Assembly (NCBI GenBank): GCA_033558025.1
Contig: JAUCEF010000012.1
Span: forward strand, 1,426,001-1,490,000
Origin: Phytophthora sp. 'mugwort'
Lineage: Eukaryota > Oomycota > Peronosporomycetes > Peronosporales > Peronosporaceae
Length of the DNA stretch: 64,000 bases
Direction: 5' to 3'
Positions 11,281 through 23,341 of this stretch are shown here, piece after piece. Each line of letters starts with the position of its first letter. The first letter of the stretch is position 1. A program made the translations under genes and the position numbers. The notes under the pieces are model-generated. The model was not told the origin of the DNA. It did not search any database and saw only the letters and a program-made list of their open reading frames with translations.

Positions 11281-12543
11281 CTTTCAGATTTTTCATGCTC
11301 ACGGGTTCTTATACACTGCTGCTATGGTACGCATAGCTTCGCCGATTCTATCGCTGGTGCGTGACCTTCCTCATCGCATTGGTTGCATGCGGCAGCCCCA
11401 ACTCAGCCGCTTCAACTTGTTCGGGCGTCAATCGTCGGCTTGACACACCCCATGCTCGCGCATCTCTTCCATGGACATGTACGTCCCATCTGGATACTCT
11501 GGGAGCATCGGTGACTGTCTCGTGTGTCGTAGTGCCTTTCCCGTCCTTTGCGTAACCTCTTCAGACAACGTCGTCGCGCACGCGATACTCGTAGTGGCGT
11601 TGCCTCATTGTCCTTCCAGTCTGTTGCAGCGATGGTCTGTAAGTCGACTGCTGCCATCAGTAGCTGCCTTGCGACACTCTCGCGCGCGTTGTTCTGTACC
11701 TCGTGCTTAGTTGTTCTCACTAGTGGAGTGTCCGCTGTGTCTTGCGGTGTGACGCTATCACCGGCATCCGTTTGCTCAGGCTGCGCTCGAATTGTGCGGC
11801 GTCGCTTTGTTCGTTCCTTGCGTTTTGCAGCTCGAGCTGCCCAACTCTTCTGCTACGCTTCTTCCAGTTCCTTGGTTTCTTCACTCATCACTTGCTCCTG
11901 TAACACCTTGGCGTGGTTCGGATTACTGCGATTCAACTCGGCCAACATACCCGAAGTCAGTGCGCTGGGGCTCCCTGCTCACCGGCCTCCGCGCCGTCCT
12001 TGAAGTGCACACACCGACCTTTGTTCTCGTCCATTTCGGCCTGGCCTACGTACGCTTCCGTAGTCCTGTCCGTTGACACAGATGTCACAACTATCTTTTT
12101 CTTGGCGTCGTTGCACGTGCCATCCCCAGTTCTGAGCACCCGTATTATTTCCTGGCTTTTGGTACCTTTCTGGCCAAACAGCTGGAGCGTATCCACTTTC
12201 ACGGGCATGCACATAGCCGTTGGCGCCTAGCCTACGCCCACCTTCCTGGACTCACCTTCACTGACCTCGTGTGCGCCATCCCCAGTCTCGACCTCCTCGT
12301 TAATTTCGCGACGCTGCTTCTTTCTCGCCGCTCCGCCTTCCTCACTTCCGGACGAGTGGCGCTTCGTCGCTAGCTCCACTCGTCGGTATCCTCTGAAGCC
12401 TTCAGTCTGCGCTCTGCGCTGCGTTGTTGGTTTCCGGCGCCAGCTGCTGCTCGCTTTTGCCTTTCTTCCGCCGAGTAGTTCCCCGTTGTGGAAGAGCGAA
12501 CATACGGACGGGGTCCCTACGTTCGCTGACCGTTTCCAGACGC

Positions 12544-12894
12544 CTAGCCACCGCCATCGTTGCCGTTACTTCTGTCCGCGCCTCGAGATCGTCTCTTCGT
12601 CGCGAAGTCCGGTTGCTTCAGGTGACATTCGCGCGCGAAGTGTCCGCTGTTACCGCAGTAGTAACACGGTCTGCTTCCTGGGCGGCCCAGCGCCGTGTTC
12701 TGCTGGTTTCTCGAACCCATGTACCGTTGGTAGTTAGCCACTCCTTTCTCCCGATTTCGTAGCGGCTGCCTGGGGTAGGTGCCGTATCGACTGCTTCCTC
12801 CTTGCATGCCCAGTGGGACATCTTCTTCGTGCCCTGGTTCCACTTGTTTGATAATGCCGGTGCGCTGGCCTCCTCTCTCACCGAGTGGTGTCAT
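12544..12894 (-). pseudogene. Gypsy nucleocapsid with intact CCHC zinc knuckle
   Basis: A 116-residue open frame with a basic, Gly/Arg-rich context and one perfect zinc knuckle, C-Y-Y-C-G-N-S-G-H-F-A-R-E-C (spacing CX2CX4HX4C). It is the nucleocapsid part of the minus-strand Gypsy Gag. The knuckle binds element RNA. The flanking frames are interrupted. Confidence 0.8.
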
Positions 12895-13561
12895 CGAACG
12901 CGGGTTCAGTGTGGGCTGCTGGACGCACCGCCACTCGGTTGAACCTTCGGACTGGTAACTGTCGAATCTGTGCTAGTACCCAGTGGGACCAAAGTGTACC
13001 CTGGGGTATTGCACAGCTCTGTGCTGTCCCATAACCGTGTGGTACACTGTACCCTTGAGGTAGAGCGAAACATTGCGGTAAGATTGTCATTCCACCGCCC
13101 AGTGTCACTGCTCCCAACGGATTCAACAGACGCCCCTCGACGTCGTAGCGCGGTGGCTTCTGTGTAGAGGTCTGGTCCCCCAAGCCTAGCGCTCCGACTC
13201 TGGCGACGCCATCTATTGTTGCTCCCTTCCTATTACTCCTGCCCAGTGTTGAAGAAGACACCAATGGTGTACGCGTGTTGCTGCTGCGCCGCGCGGCTTG
13301 TTGGGCGATCGCCTCCTCCAAGCCGACTCGGTGACCTTCTCCGAACTTCCCCACTTGTTTGGCGGTCATCCGCACTGCTTCGCCCAGTGTGAGTGGTTCC
13401 CGTCCACGAACGTGCGTTGCCGACTGCTGATTGTTCAACCCAGGAAGGCGTCCACAAGCCATTCCTCGCCGATTGTGCGATGGCCACGATAGCACGAAGC
13501 ACTGCCGCGTACTCGACTAGTAGCTTGCCTCTCATCTGACTCCTGTCGTTCAAGCTGCCCA

Positions 13562-14270
13562 CTACCTCGGGGTCTGAACTTGTTCGCCGTAGCGTTCACG
13601 GAGCAAGCGTGCCAAGTTGTCGTCGGTCTCCTCGGTCACGGTGCCCATGATGTTTCCGTACCAACGCAATGCCTCCCCTTCAAGATGTGAGGCCATTTTG
13701 TAGTAGACCTCGTCGCTTTCCCATTCAACGTGCAGCGTTCGCTGCTGTCGTCTCGTCTCCGTCTGTACAACTCGTAACCAAGTTGAGATTGGTGTGGTAG
13801 CGTCCAAGCCTTTGAACTTTGGGAGTCGCATCTTCGTTTCGCGTCTGTACTCCCGTATTACTTCTCTCGTGCTTGGTGTCGCTGCTGCCGCTGGAGGCGC
13901 TGTCCGAGTTGCCGCTAGAGGTGGTGGTGCTGGGACTGTAGATGGTGGTTGCCATGACGTTGAGGCCGCTGGAGGTTGTCGCGAAGGATTGTGGCATGCC
14001 GGTGCAAGTGGGTTACGCGTCGTTCCCCCTTGTGGTACATCTCTAGCACCCTCGCTCAATCCTCCGTGTCGTCGTCACTCCGGTCGTCTTGTTGATCGCC
14101 CGTTTTCCTTTGCGCTGACGTCGACACTTGTGCTTGCGTTGGAACCGTGTCCGTAGTCGTTCCGACAGTGTCGCCCGCTCGTACGTCACCCCCGCGTTGT
14201 ACGCCTCCACCAGTGTGTACGCTTTCCGAATCCGATACCTGAGGGTGTTCCAAGGAAAGAGGAACAACGG
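13562..14270 (-). pseudogene. Gypsy Gag capsid region
   Basis: The 165-residue frame (13562-14059) has a Pro/Ala-rich lead, then KMRLPKFKGLDATTPISTWLRVVQTE, then VYYKMASHLEGEALRWYGNIMG and LARLLRERYGEQVQTP, a classic Gypsy capsid pattern (start of retrotransposon Gag domain with the L-x-G-x-A-x-x-W core). An upstream piece (14043-14267) in a different frame probably holds the N-terminus. A further Gln/Gly-rich stretch (12878-13495) links capsid to nucleocapsid. Confidence 0.75.
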
Positions 14271-14306
14271 AATCTGCTACCCGAGCAAGTTAACCGACCT
14301 CATCGC

Positions 14307-14620
14307 CTGGATGAAGGTCGAAACCGCTACAGTGTGCGAAGATCCTGACCCTGCCGCCTGGACGGAGGTCGTCAACGCCCGAATGGACGTGCTGCCGCAA
14401 CCTGTGCGAGGATTCGACTCTGTCACCTGGACGGAGGTCGCCGACGTTATCGCCTGGATAGATGTCCATGCCGCTACCTGTGCGAAGAACTTGACCCTGT
14501 CGCCTGGACGGAGGTCGCCGACGCTGTCGACTGGATAGATGTCGAAGTTGCTCTCTGAGCAAAAGAAAAAGAAAAAAAATCCCGATCCTCGCCTGGATCG
14601 GGAGGTCAAAGTTGCTGCCT
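14307..14620 (-). repeat. Degenerate 69-77 base tandem repeat in the Gypsy leader
   Basis: The word GACGGAGGTC occurs at 14361, 14430 and 14507 (spacing 69 and 77), and GATAGATGTC at 14457 and 14534 (spacing 77). Weaker relatives occur at 14310 and 14597. The higher-order unit is therefore about 77 bases, made of parts of about 27 and 50 bases. It lies between the candidate LTR and gag, so it is probably an untranslated-leader repeat. Confidence 0.7.
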
Positions 14621-14639
14621 GAGCAAAGGCCCAACCTTT

Positions 14640-15411
14640 CACCTAGACGGGAATGGTCATTGTGTGTATTGAGCGGTAACTAACGGGGATTATTTGTATT
14701 AGGAACACGGAAAAGGGAATGGAGGCAGTGGATCCGAACACGGATCGACACGCACGAACCAAAGGAAGAGAAATGCGAAAGTGAGCGTGGTAGTGGATAC
14801 TGGAGATGGCGGAGAGATGGAGCTGACAACAGACGAGGTACGGCTCACGACAAGAGATACGCAGTCGGGAAATCTGGGGCAAGGAATGGAGAACAGCTCA
14901 GGCAACCAGTCGTCGGTACTGGCAGTGACGTAGGAGACGTACATACTGGTTTGCTTTTTTTCGTATTGAGGACACGCACGTCTCTCTTCCTTGTCTGCGC
15001 CTTCAGAGATTGTTCAGGTAGCGCTCTCTATCCCAATGTAACCATTACTCCGCTCAGGTGCCGCGTTGAAGTTTCTCCGTCCAGCCGACGAAACCCAATG
15101 TGTCGTAGTTCGCAGCGTACAGGCTGGACGCATCCAGAACGCCCCTATATGGCCTACCAAGTAGTTGCTGTCTTCGTCGCTGCCCATGACATCCCGGACA
15201 GTCGACTATTACGGTCCGACCAGGCGTCGAGCCGGACGCTCACTCAGGTAGCTCACGTCGCGGCGACGATAGCGGGCTCAGGAAACCCCACGAGAATCCA
15301 GGCGCCTCTCGCGCCATCGGTGACGGACGGGCGACCGCCCTACCACTGACCGCCCCGCACATCCGCCTGACATTCAATATCCTAGTTCCGCTCACCTTGA
15401 CAGTTGGTTTT
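14640..15411 (-). other. Probable untranslated leader of the minus-strand Gypsy
   Basis: No protein motif is recognisable on either strand. Its position between a candidate LTR (15412-15904) and the gag start is that of an LTR-retrotransposon leader. Candidate primer-binding sequence would lie just left of 15412, but no clear tRNA complement was recognised. Confidence 0.4.
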
Positions 15412-15904
15412 TGTCGTAAAACTCAGTGACACTTTATTTGATCGGAATCCCGCCAAATCGTAACTGAGAGGCGCTCGGACGACCGCCAGGCAGTCCTCTC
15501 CTATAAACTTCCCGCGCCTTGTCTACTGCCTAGCCTACTACCTAACTACTGCGCCCCCTGGACTCAAGATCTCGTAACTGGTTGCTCGTTCCCAGTGCGC
15601 CTCTTATGAGCTCACTCGCTCTCGGCTTCCTGGTTATTCGTCTCCGGTGCGCCCCTTGTAGCTCACTTCGTCCGTCCAGCAGACGCTCACCCACTTAAAT
15701 GTCATTCGTAAGATCCACAATCGCTCGCTCGGGGTCAGGATAGCGGGTGCAGCTCTGACGCCACACCTGCCTCTCTATCTTCTTCTCCCGTGAAGACGGA
15801 TGCTTTTTGTGGATTTGGTGTCTGTGGTGGGTGGGTGCAAGAACTCTCTTTATCCCGGTTAAACCTTAGCTGCCCCCTACGCCGACCCCTCCGGCCGTTT
15901 AACA
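15412..15904 (-). repeat. Candidate 5' LTR of the minus-strand Gypsy
   Basis: Read on the minus strand the block starts TGTTAAACGG and ends TTTTACGACA, giving TGT...ACA ends. It contains a TATA-like TTTATAGG and, near the end, an AATAAA hexamer, as expected for U3-R-U5. There is no second LTR in the window to confirm the borders, because the element is truncated at its 3' side. Confidence 0.45.
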
Positions 15905-16132
15905 TATAAAGCGTACTAATTTATGTATACCCGACATAGACGGTCCCCCTACAATTTCCTACTATAAATTGTCCTTATGTTGGAGCACAGACGCTGCCGA
16001 AAAATCAGAATTAAGATATACCACTCCGTTCCAATACAAGAGCACGAATCCATCTTGATCGTTGTTTCATTGAAAGAGCACGAAAAGCTAACTTGATTAA
16101 ACTATCGGCCTACTGACGATAAGACAGCTATA

Positions 16133-17331
16133 TCAGTAAGCATCTCCTCTGCACGGGAGTAGCAGTGGATCGACAGGGAATTCGTCCTCCCGCTCCAGCT
16201 TCGCCTTCTTTTGACACGGCTTGTAATTGTTGTCACCGCCCAGAGCAATGCAGTCGCCCATTGATCCCTGCACACTTAAAAACGTTGCGTTTATTGTTCG
16301 CATTGGCAGTTTCCAGTACGACTCCGTGACCGCCGAAATCAGCTCGTCGATTGTGATCGTGTTTGTCTTCTTCTGTCGCGCTTGAATAGCGGGAAACAGA
16401 TTCGGCTGCTGGTTGTGTAGTACCACACGCGGCAACTGCGTCAGCAAACGCTTCATCCTCGGAGGCATTGTGAGCAGGTGCATTGTCTTGCTGGACGACA
16501 ATTGGCTTTCCACCCATGCATGAAGTCCAAAGCCGGACAAATCCGACAGCAGATTAGCGATCAGCATGGTGCGATAGCTCTTCTTATTGCGGATATCTCC
16601 TTCGCGATGATCGTATCTGCGGGACGCCGAGCTGAGGATCGCTGTGCTGGCACATGATCAACAAAAGGCCAGATGCCCAGCTTTCCGTCAAAGTACTGTT
16701 GAGTGACGGGGCGTAACGTGGATGGCCAGCCGCAGCAAGGAACAGCATCTTACTGATGTAGTGCTTGCTGCGAGGTCGAGGTACAGGCGCATCTTTGTCA
16801 GACAGCAGCAGGAAGCGTCGGATTGGCTGAGTGATGTTAAATTGTTTCTCGTCGTACAGCATCGAGTCTCGCTGTATGTACGGCAGGGAAAACTGCAGAC
16901 GCCCAGCCTTCTTTGCGTCGGTAAGGACCGGTTTCACGAAGCTCGTGTAAGAGCGAAGCCGACCTTGTTGAATCTTCTGGAGGAGTGTCGGTGGCATTAT
17001 GTCACAGGCTGCCGCAGCCGAGCGAACAGTCAACCGTTCAGCAACATCGACACCGTGTAGGCGTTTTCGGTTTGCGTGTGGTAAAAAGCACGTCTCTATT
17101 GTGACGCTTTCGCGAGGGTGCAACAAGGCAGCCCGTCCACACGGACTCCTTCTTCGCCTTGGCCCAGCGTCGAGAAACGGTGGAGGGATTAATGCTATGA
17201 GCAGTCACAACAGCGGCAAGAGTGCCCCGCTGGAGTACGCCATTGGGTGGCTGCTACAGCAGCTCGGCGAGGGCTTGGTTGCGCTTGGCATCAATCAGAT
17301 TGGTCTTGCGAGCGGGAGCTGGTGTTGCCAT
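16133..17331 (-). pseudogene. Mariner-like transposase, broken, third catalytic Asp deleted
   Basis: The minus-strand ATG at 17331 opens a frame that starts MATPAPARKTNLIDAKRNQ and hits a TAG at 17254-17256. Homology continues through a helix-turn-helix region (INPSTVSRRWAKAKKES). The catalytic region follows at 16584-17126, with MLYDEKQFNIT (first Asp) and SKHYISKMLFLAA. In 16233-16517, IVVQQDNAPAH carries the second Asp. The expected PDLNxLDLGFF box with the third Asp is missing: QQPN runs straight into LFPAIQARQKKTNTITIDELI. The length of about 1.2 kb matches an intact mariner gene. It is inactive by nonsense, frameshift and deletion. Confidence 0.8.
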
Positions 17332-17830
17332 GGTGCAGAGTGGTGGTGGCGATCTAAGCGAGGATGGGCAAAATTGCGTGTGAGAACCTATGCTCCAGCC
17401 GGGGACGACATGCCAGCGCTACTCGACCGACCATTGCGTTACCCATAATGAGCTCCATAGATAAGTAATGTACACAAAATACTGGTGCTGCAAGTCGCGT
17501 CTTTTGACACTGGTTATAGCGTCTTTTGTTACAATTTGAACTCAACCCTTCTAAGACGAAGATAATTCCGGATTCTCCGTTATTCTTAATATATGAATTA
17601 ACGTATACCGGAAACTCAGTACAATATATCCTGTTTCAGGTTCCGCATGACACGTGGTCAAAATAAGCTCGCTGATGGGCTGCTGAGGGGTGATGTACAG
17701 CACAAGAAACAATGCAAAATCACTCTAACTTGCGATATCCCTGCAAAACCGTCACTCTAAGTAGTAACGACGGGACCGCAAACACACGCCAAATCGACTA
17801 TCATTGAGCTAAGGTTCTCATTCCTCCTCC

Positions 17831-20800
17831 TTACTCCTCATCGGCCTCCCTAACAATTCCGGGGTGGCGCTTGTTGACGAACCTAATTTTGTCTTGCAGT
17901 GCAGGAGGAATATCCTTGCCATTCTTCCAGCTTATGTGCCATATCTCGTTGCAAGTGAGCGCGCTGGCGTCCTGAAGCCGCCTCGCCTTGTTGCAGAGAG
18001 CGACTCTTCCCTTTTTGACGCGCGAGCACGTGGCGCAGAAATTGCTCGTCTCGAAGCTGCGGACGCCCGCTCCAGCGTAGGCCAAGCACACCTTGCAGTG
18101 GCACTGCCGGCGCTTCGACCCGTTCATCTCCTCCGTCTTCTCCTACGTGTGCTCCTGCTGAGGTAGCGGCTCCGTCACTAAGTCGGCCATGTCATCGCCC
18201 GAGCTGAAGTCCTGGCAGGTTTGGTTCAGCTGCTCAACGTGTATACTCCTCAAGAAAGCATCATGCGTGGGTACATCTTGGTTCTTCTTCTTCATAGCTT
18301 TTTTTGCACAATGGATGCGTTGACCATGGCGAGGTCCACTAACCCGAGAAAGATCGTCTTATAATACTTGCGCATCCGGATACAGCGTTCGATTTTGAGT
18401 AGTGTTGGAGTCTCAACTGGTCGTGCACGGCAACTCCGCCCATGACCTCGTGATAATCGGGCACAACTCGGGGGCACGGCACTTGTGAGATCCACCCATC
18501 GTATTCACGTGCATGAATTGCGTCGGACACCCTGTGCCAGGAAGCGCACGGGTCGGTTATACATCCACGTCAAGGCAACATACTCAAGATGTCCTCTCCA
18601 GAGAGGGATCCGATAAGTTCCACAAAGCATCCGCTTCGGTCGATTCTTCTGCTTGAACTCAATGACGCAGCACCAGCCCTTCCGGCCCTTCCTTTCGTGC
18701 CGACGTGAGAAAGGCCCATACTCTGAGGTTTGTGCGATAATGGGACCGAGATGTAAAAGTTGTCCGTGCAAATGAGTCGCTGCGTTGGCTGACCTCGGAG
18801 AACTTGGGTGAGATTCTTCACTACAGCTTGCTGGACGATAGCTTCTTCGTCTGCGTTTGCCTTCTCGCAGAATATCTCCAACCTGAACACAACAAGAAGA
18901 AATAGATAGTGTTAGCTCCGAAATTACTCGAGAAAGTTATCAGGATCATCCCCTATACGTAACGAAGTAGACTATTGAAGAAATAACGGAAACGACGTAC
19001 CTAGAACAGTACGTCGTATCCGCGCAACACGTTATGTATAACTTGGATCCCAACTTGTTCGGCTTCATTCGCATATACTGACGCATCGAGTTGTAGCGAT
19101 GACGTATTGGCACCATTCCTTCATCGAACGAGATGCGAGCGCCGAGTCGATATCCCGAAAGAATGTCTTCTGAAGAGCTTGAATGATCGGTCGGGTCTTG
19201 AACGCTTGATCGCCACTTTCAGCTTGTTTAGAGTTGTCATAGAAATCCAAGTAGCGAGCGATGTCTCTGAAGCGGTCCCGACTGAGAAACTGCCCAAACG
19301 TGCCTATTGACGAGGCACCCCCCACCTTTGTAATCCAATTGCGACTGAGGCTCTCTCGCCTGAGATCAAGTGCCCAGGCTAAAAGGCGGTCAATGAACCG
19401 GACGATTTCGGGCGGCTGAATAGCGTTCTTCCGCGTTACCTTGACCTTGTATTCCTCCACGATGTAAACCACTATTGACGGAAAAGCATCGCGGCGCCGA
19501 CGAGCTCGTGCACACCTAGCTTGCGCTATCTTATCGATGTTCTCCTAGCGAAATTTGTTGTTCTCCTTCGCGAACTTGCGCCACAACTGTTTGGGAAGAA
19601 ATAAGTAGAAAATAGCTAACGGGTTTGTTGCATATGCCATAGCGGCTCGCGTGGGACCGAAGGGACCATCGTATAGAGCTTTTGGGTCCAGCAGCACTTT
19701 GTCGGAGTCACGCTCCATGAACACGTCCCATTCGTCAACTTGCAGCCGGTCTAGACCTTCTTCCGTCAGGTCAAACTGGACCGGAACTTCATCTTGTCCT
19801 TGATCATCTTCTTCCTAGTCCTCTGGACAGTCTGCATCTTCATCAACCTCGGCGTCTCTCTTCTCCTCATCGTCGCTGACCTCATCGAGTAGTATCGAGA
19901 CTTCATCACCTTCATCTTCTGAATCGAGCGGAAGAAGCCAATCGTCACCACCGACGTTAGGATCGTCACCCTCACTTGGCACGAAAGGGGTCTCGTCGCA
20001 GTGCATCGAGAAAGTTGTCCGAGTCAAAAGCGTCGAATGCGATGCAACCTGGAATAGCTGGTACAAGTGCGGGTGTGACTGTCGATGCTGTCACCGAATA
20101 TGTCGTCTTCGTAACAGCTCTTTCAGAACATTGCTGAACTGCTACCGAAGGTTCCGAAACGGTTTGTTCAGTATATCTCGGACCATGAGGAGGGGAATTC
20201 GGAACAGTGGATACTGGATCGTACATAACAAAATGACACTTTAGATTCATGTAACCAGCAATGACAGCGTGATGATGGGCTTACCACTCCGCTGGTGTTT
20301 TGCCGTCGAGCTGGACGCTGACGCCTTCCGTTTTCCTTTGACGCTTGGGCGCTGGTCAGGTTCACTAGCAGCCGAAACGCGGATTGACTTACTAACCGCG
20401 CGTGGGGCCCGAGAAGTGGCTGGCTTGGCTGGCGCAGTAGTCGCTTTCGCAAAGGTAGTAGCTGCTCAGCAGGCGTTGCCTTCGCAGCGGTTCGTGCTTT
20501 TGCAGGCCTCTTCTTTTCGCAGCGGTGGATCGAGGCGAATTGGGTGCGCACGGTGTTGCAGCGGCCTCCACGCGACTCACAGTAACGACGGGGTGTGTTG
20601 GGGCGTAATCGGCAGCCGCCGGATGGCTTGCGCTGGACTGGAAGATCTAGTTTCTGGACTAGGAGTGGCTACGGGGCGTGTTGTTGCGCCATCCGCCGCT
20701 CTCGTTGGTGGATTTGGCGTTGGCGTTGGGGCGAAGGCAAGCCAACCCTGGCGCCGACAGTGTCGCAGTAGACTTTCCTCACCTTGTCAGAAAGCGCAAG

Positions 20801-20990
20801 TTAGCCATAATATATCACATCACTAATACAACAAACTTACCGACGAAAAAGTCTACGCTTTCGATCCCGCCGCCGCGAACGAGATACCGTTAGTCGTTGC
20901 TGAGGCCCGTGGATTTCTTGTTTGCCCAGCCCTTTTTCCTCAGTTCGCGCCATATCTCCTTGAAGCCTTCTCGAACGCGAACATCGAGGA
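17831..20990 (-). pseudogene. PiggyBac-like transposase, lightly damaged, with intron
   Basis: The pieces run in order on the minus strand. A domain with FKEIWRELRKKGWANKKS and RGGGIESVDFFVG lies at about 20975-20830. A short intron candidate follows at about 20770-20826, then a basic and an acidic Asp/Glu region (19815-20551). The DDE core has GTFGQFLSRDRFRDIARYLDF (19310-19220), an ISFDEG motif (about 19135, after a frameshift near 19150), LICTDNFYISVPLS (about 18750) and YHEVMGGVAVHDQLRLQ (about 18440). The tail at 17831-18127 is a Cys-rich zinc-binding domain (HCKVC, FCATC). The Asp residues equivalent to the family triad (the SFDEG Asp, the CTDN Asp and the second Asp of GGVxxxD) are all present; only the first Asp of GGVD is Ala. 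Two or more frameshifts/stops make it a pseudogene. The family cuts and pastes at TTAA sites. Confidence 0.8.
18883..19000 (-). other. Intron within the piggyBac-like transposase
   Basis: On the minus strand GTACGT (19000-18995) to TTCAG (18883) removes 118 bases and joins the codons for YCS-R to LEIFCEKANADEE in one frame, giving an uninterrupted catalytic domain. The retained splice sites suggest the gene decayed recently. Confidence 0.65.
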
Positions 20991-21880
20991 GTGATGGTCT
21001 CTTCTCGGGCGCGGATTCTGGAATGAAAGCTGGCAGATGCGCGCGGTCTCTCCGGATTCTTATATCGTTAACCCTACTCTCTTCCCGATAATCTCATGTC
21101 GCATCCGACAGAGATACTACAGTTCACGTGCTTAAATTTATCTAGTACAAACTTGTATATGCAGATTTCGATCGATCAGCATTTGTTGCGGAGATCGCCG
21201 AACAGTTTCACCTCTATAAATTAGATTCCGGTGTATCCGTTATCCCGTCTTGGAAGGGTTAAGCGCATCGTATTTCAAATTTCGTGCTATTGTAATCGAA
21301 CGGAGTGCACCGCTTATATTGATCCGTCTAACATAAGGGATTATGAGCCCCACTTGACGTACACGGTACCCTAGCAATGTTAACGTAAAAAAGAACAGTT
21401 GGGCTTCAATCGTTCTTTTAGAACCGCCCGACGACGATGCTAATGATGCTGAGATCGCGCATAATTCTGAAGCCCATCGTGATGTTATGAGCTTAAAGCT
21501 AGGTTCCTCGGAAAGACAATCGACAAAATAGTCTTTCTCGCGAGCGAACGGTTGCTTGCTGAACAAGCTACTTGCGCGGCTGCGAATGTGTCGTTTTTTG
21601 GTTGTGCGAGTCATCGTTTGAACTTGGCAATCGGATTTGACGGAGCCGTATGAAGCCATCCTGGACAGTATTCAAAAGCTCATTGTTCAACTTCGGACGT
21701 TGAACCGATCGACAAAGCTATGGTGTGCTTTCCTTTTGGTTTTCTATTGATACACATTTCTATTTTTTTATTTTAATTTTTGTTTGCTTTACAGATTCAG
21801 GACTGAGTTGCGCCCTGTGATCCGACAGGGCACCGTTGGGAATCAACTTTCGCCATGATCCGACGTTTTTTGTAGCTTCC
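20991..21880. other. No recognisable gene
   Basis: Contains one minus-strand open frame of 139 residues (21240-21659) without known motifs. AT-rich spacer lies at 21740-21800. It may be the eroded 5' part of the hAT-like element that follows on the + strand. Confidence 0.4.
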
Positions 21881-22545
21881 GGAGTATATCGATCGAGATG
21901 ACGAGGACCTCGCTCGATCTATCCCTTCGGCTGCGGAGAATAAGGGGATCGAGTCGATGGTCACCACGATGGGGATTATGTAGTCCGTTTCGACGCGGCT
22001 GCATCGGGGAAACTGTGTCTTTGTGGGAAGTGCGTGCGTTATTTGACGCATTGCTGAAAGAGCAGCCCGCATTGAAGCGCAACATTGGTAAGTTCAGATG
22101 GGCGATTGCTACGTTATGTTTTGCTAATTAATTTGATGTGATTAAAGGTACCTCGGACTCTATCGTTGGCACGACTTCGAGGCCGCCTTTGTCAAGATCC
22201 AAACTCAGCAAGTAGCATCTGATGAGTAGGCAGGAGAAGGCAGCGGCCCGCCCTTTCTAGCAGCTTAGGCTGAAAGCAACGCATCTGAAGAAAGCAACAC
22301 GACGCTACAAGACTTTGCCGCGTCCGTGTTGAAAAAGGCTCGACTTGCGTCCAAGAAGAGGCGTACGACTTGATAGAACCTCCCCCGACGTCTAACATTG
22401 CTGAGCAACTGGTTAGCCAAGCCGAGCGATGCACGGGCTTCACCGTCATTCGCTGCAGCCAATCGCGCTTGAGACGGTTACGTTTTGCGCACCAACGCGG
22501 CGTATGGGAACATGGACACCGTTCATGAGTGGCTTGCCTAGGTAG
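21880..22545 (+). pseudogene. hAT-like transposase C-terminal remnant
   Basis: Pieces on the + strand read VRALFDALLKEQPALKRNI (about 22033-22090), YRWHDFEAAFVKIQTQQVASDE (22160-22228), then NASEESNTTLQDFAASVLKKARLASKKRRTT (22272-22365) and, after stops, TSNIAEQLVSQAERCTGFT (about 22390-22445). The last segment corresponds to the hAT dimerisation region, where a P-T-S-N-x-x-E-R-x-F-S pattern is usual. Many stops intervene. It is assigned from pattern memory of Phytophthora hAT-type proteins. Confidence 0.55.
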
Positions 22546-23341
22546 GCTACACGTTATCTCCACTAATGCCATAGTGTATGCCGCGAGTTTGTATTTAATG
22601 GTTATTATTGATGCGAGCTCTATTGCTCTTGAGAATGTATTATGTATGGCGCCCTCCAGATCTCGCATGCGATTAGTGCATTTATTTTCGGCAGCCCTGT
22701 CTCTTTGGTCCCTAGATACTCTTCATGAATGTTGATCAATATTCTCCATTCTGCTAGACCCATTCCAATTCCTGCATGATTTTCGCTCTCTTCCACGATC
22801 ATAAACTGCATTTGCAGCTTTCTCGTGAGTTTTGAGGAGGGTAACATACGTGGCACGCTTGCTGTACGCTGAGCAGGGCTGCTGATATTGTATTGTTATC
22901 TATTGCCATACACGACATAGAATAGATTATCGATGCAGGGACTACCAGTGTATAATATAATATTTCAATGCGAGTACAAACGAATAAATTATTGGTTCCA
23001 TTCAGTGTTTTATTGGAAGCTCCCTACAGCTTGCGCAATGCTGTCCACGGTGCGTGAGTCCCAGTACTCGTTCAGGCGTAAGAACCTCAGCATTTACAGC
23101 GTGTACAGCTGGAGAAAATGACCAGCTAGCCGAACGTCGTTTGAGCAACACTAAAGAATCGCTCAACGACATTCGACGTCGGCGGGAACATCGACAGCAA
23201 GTCATATACCGACTGGGCGTTCCTCGAACAGGCGACGCTTCTGAGGCGCTCAACGATTAATTGGTGGGGAGGCTTGAAAGCGTACTCTTCTGCACCGGTA
23301 AATCGCTTAGATATTGACGCACACAGAAAATTATTAGTTGG
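22546..23341. other. No recognisable gene
   Basis: Short open frames on both strands (22620-22856 minus, 23002-23253 minus, 23054-23260 plus) show no motif I can name. They look like background. Confidence 0.4.

Larger units (their letters stand above)
10201..14270 (-). mobile_element. Gypsy element, gag-protease half, minus strand
   Basis: On the minus strand, gag (14270-12544) is followed by a protease region (about 11280-10650) and an acidic linker (10596-10201). No reverse transcriptase follows, because the LINE-derived material begins there. A long leader and a candidate LTR lie upstream at 14300-15904. The element is truncated and its frames are broken. Confidence 0.75.

Noticed and set aside
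20269..20826. 185-residue plus-strand open frame
   Set aside because: It is antisense to the basic and acidic N-terminal part of the piggyBac-like transposase, which has motif support.
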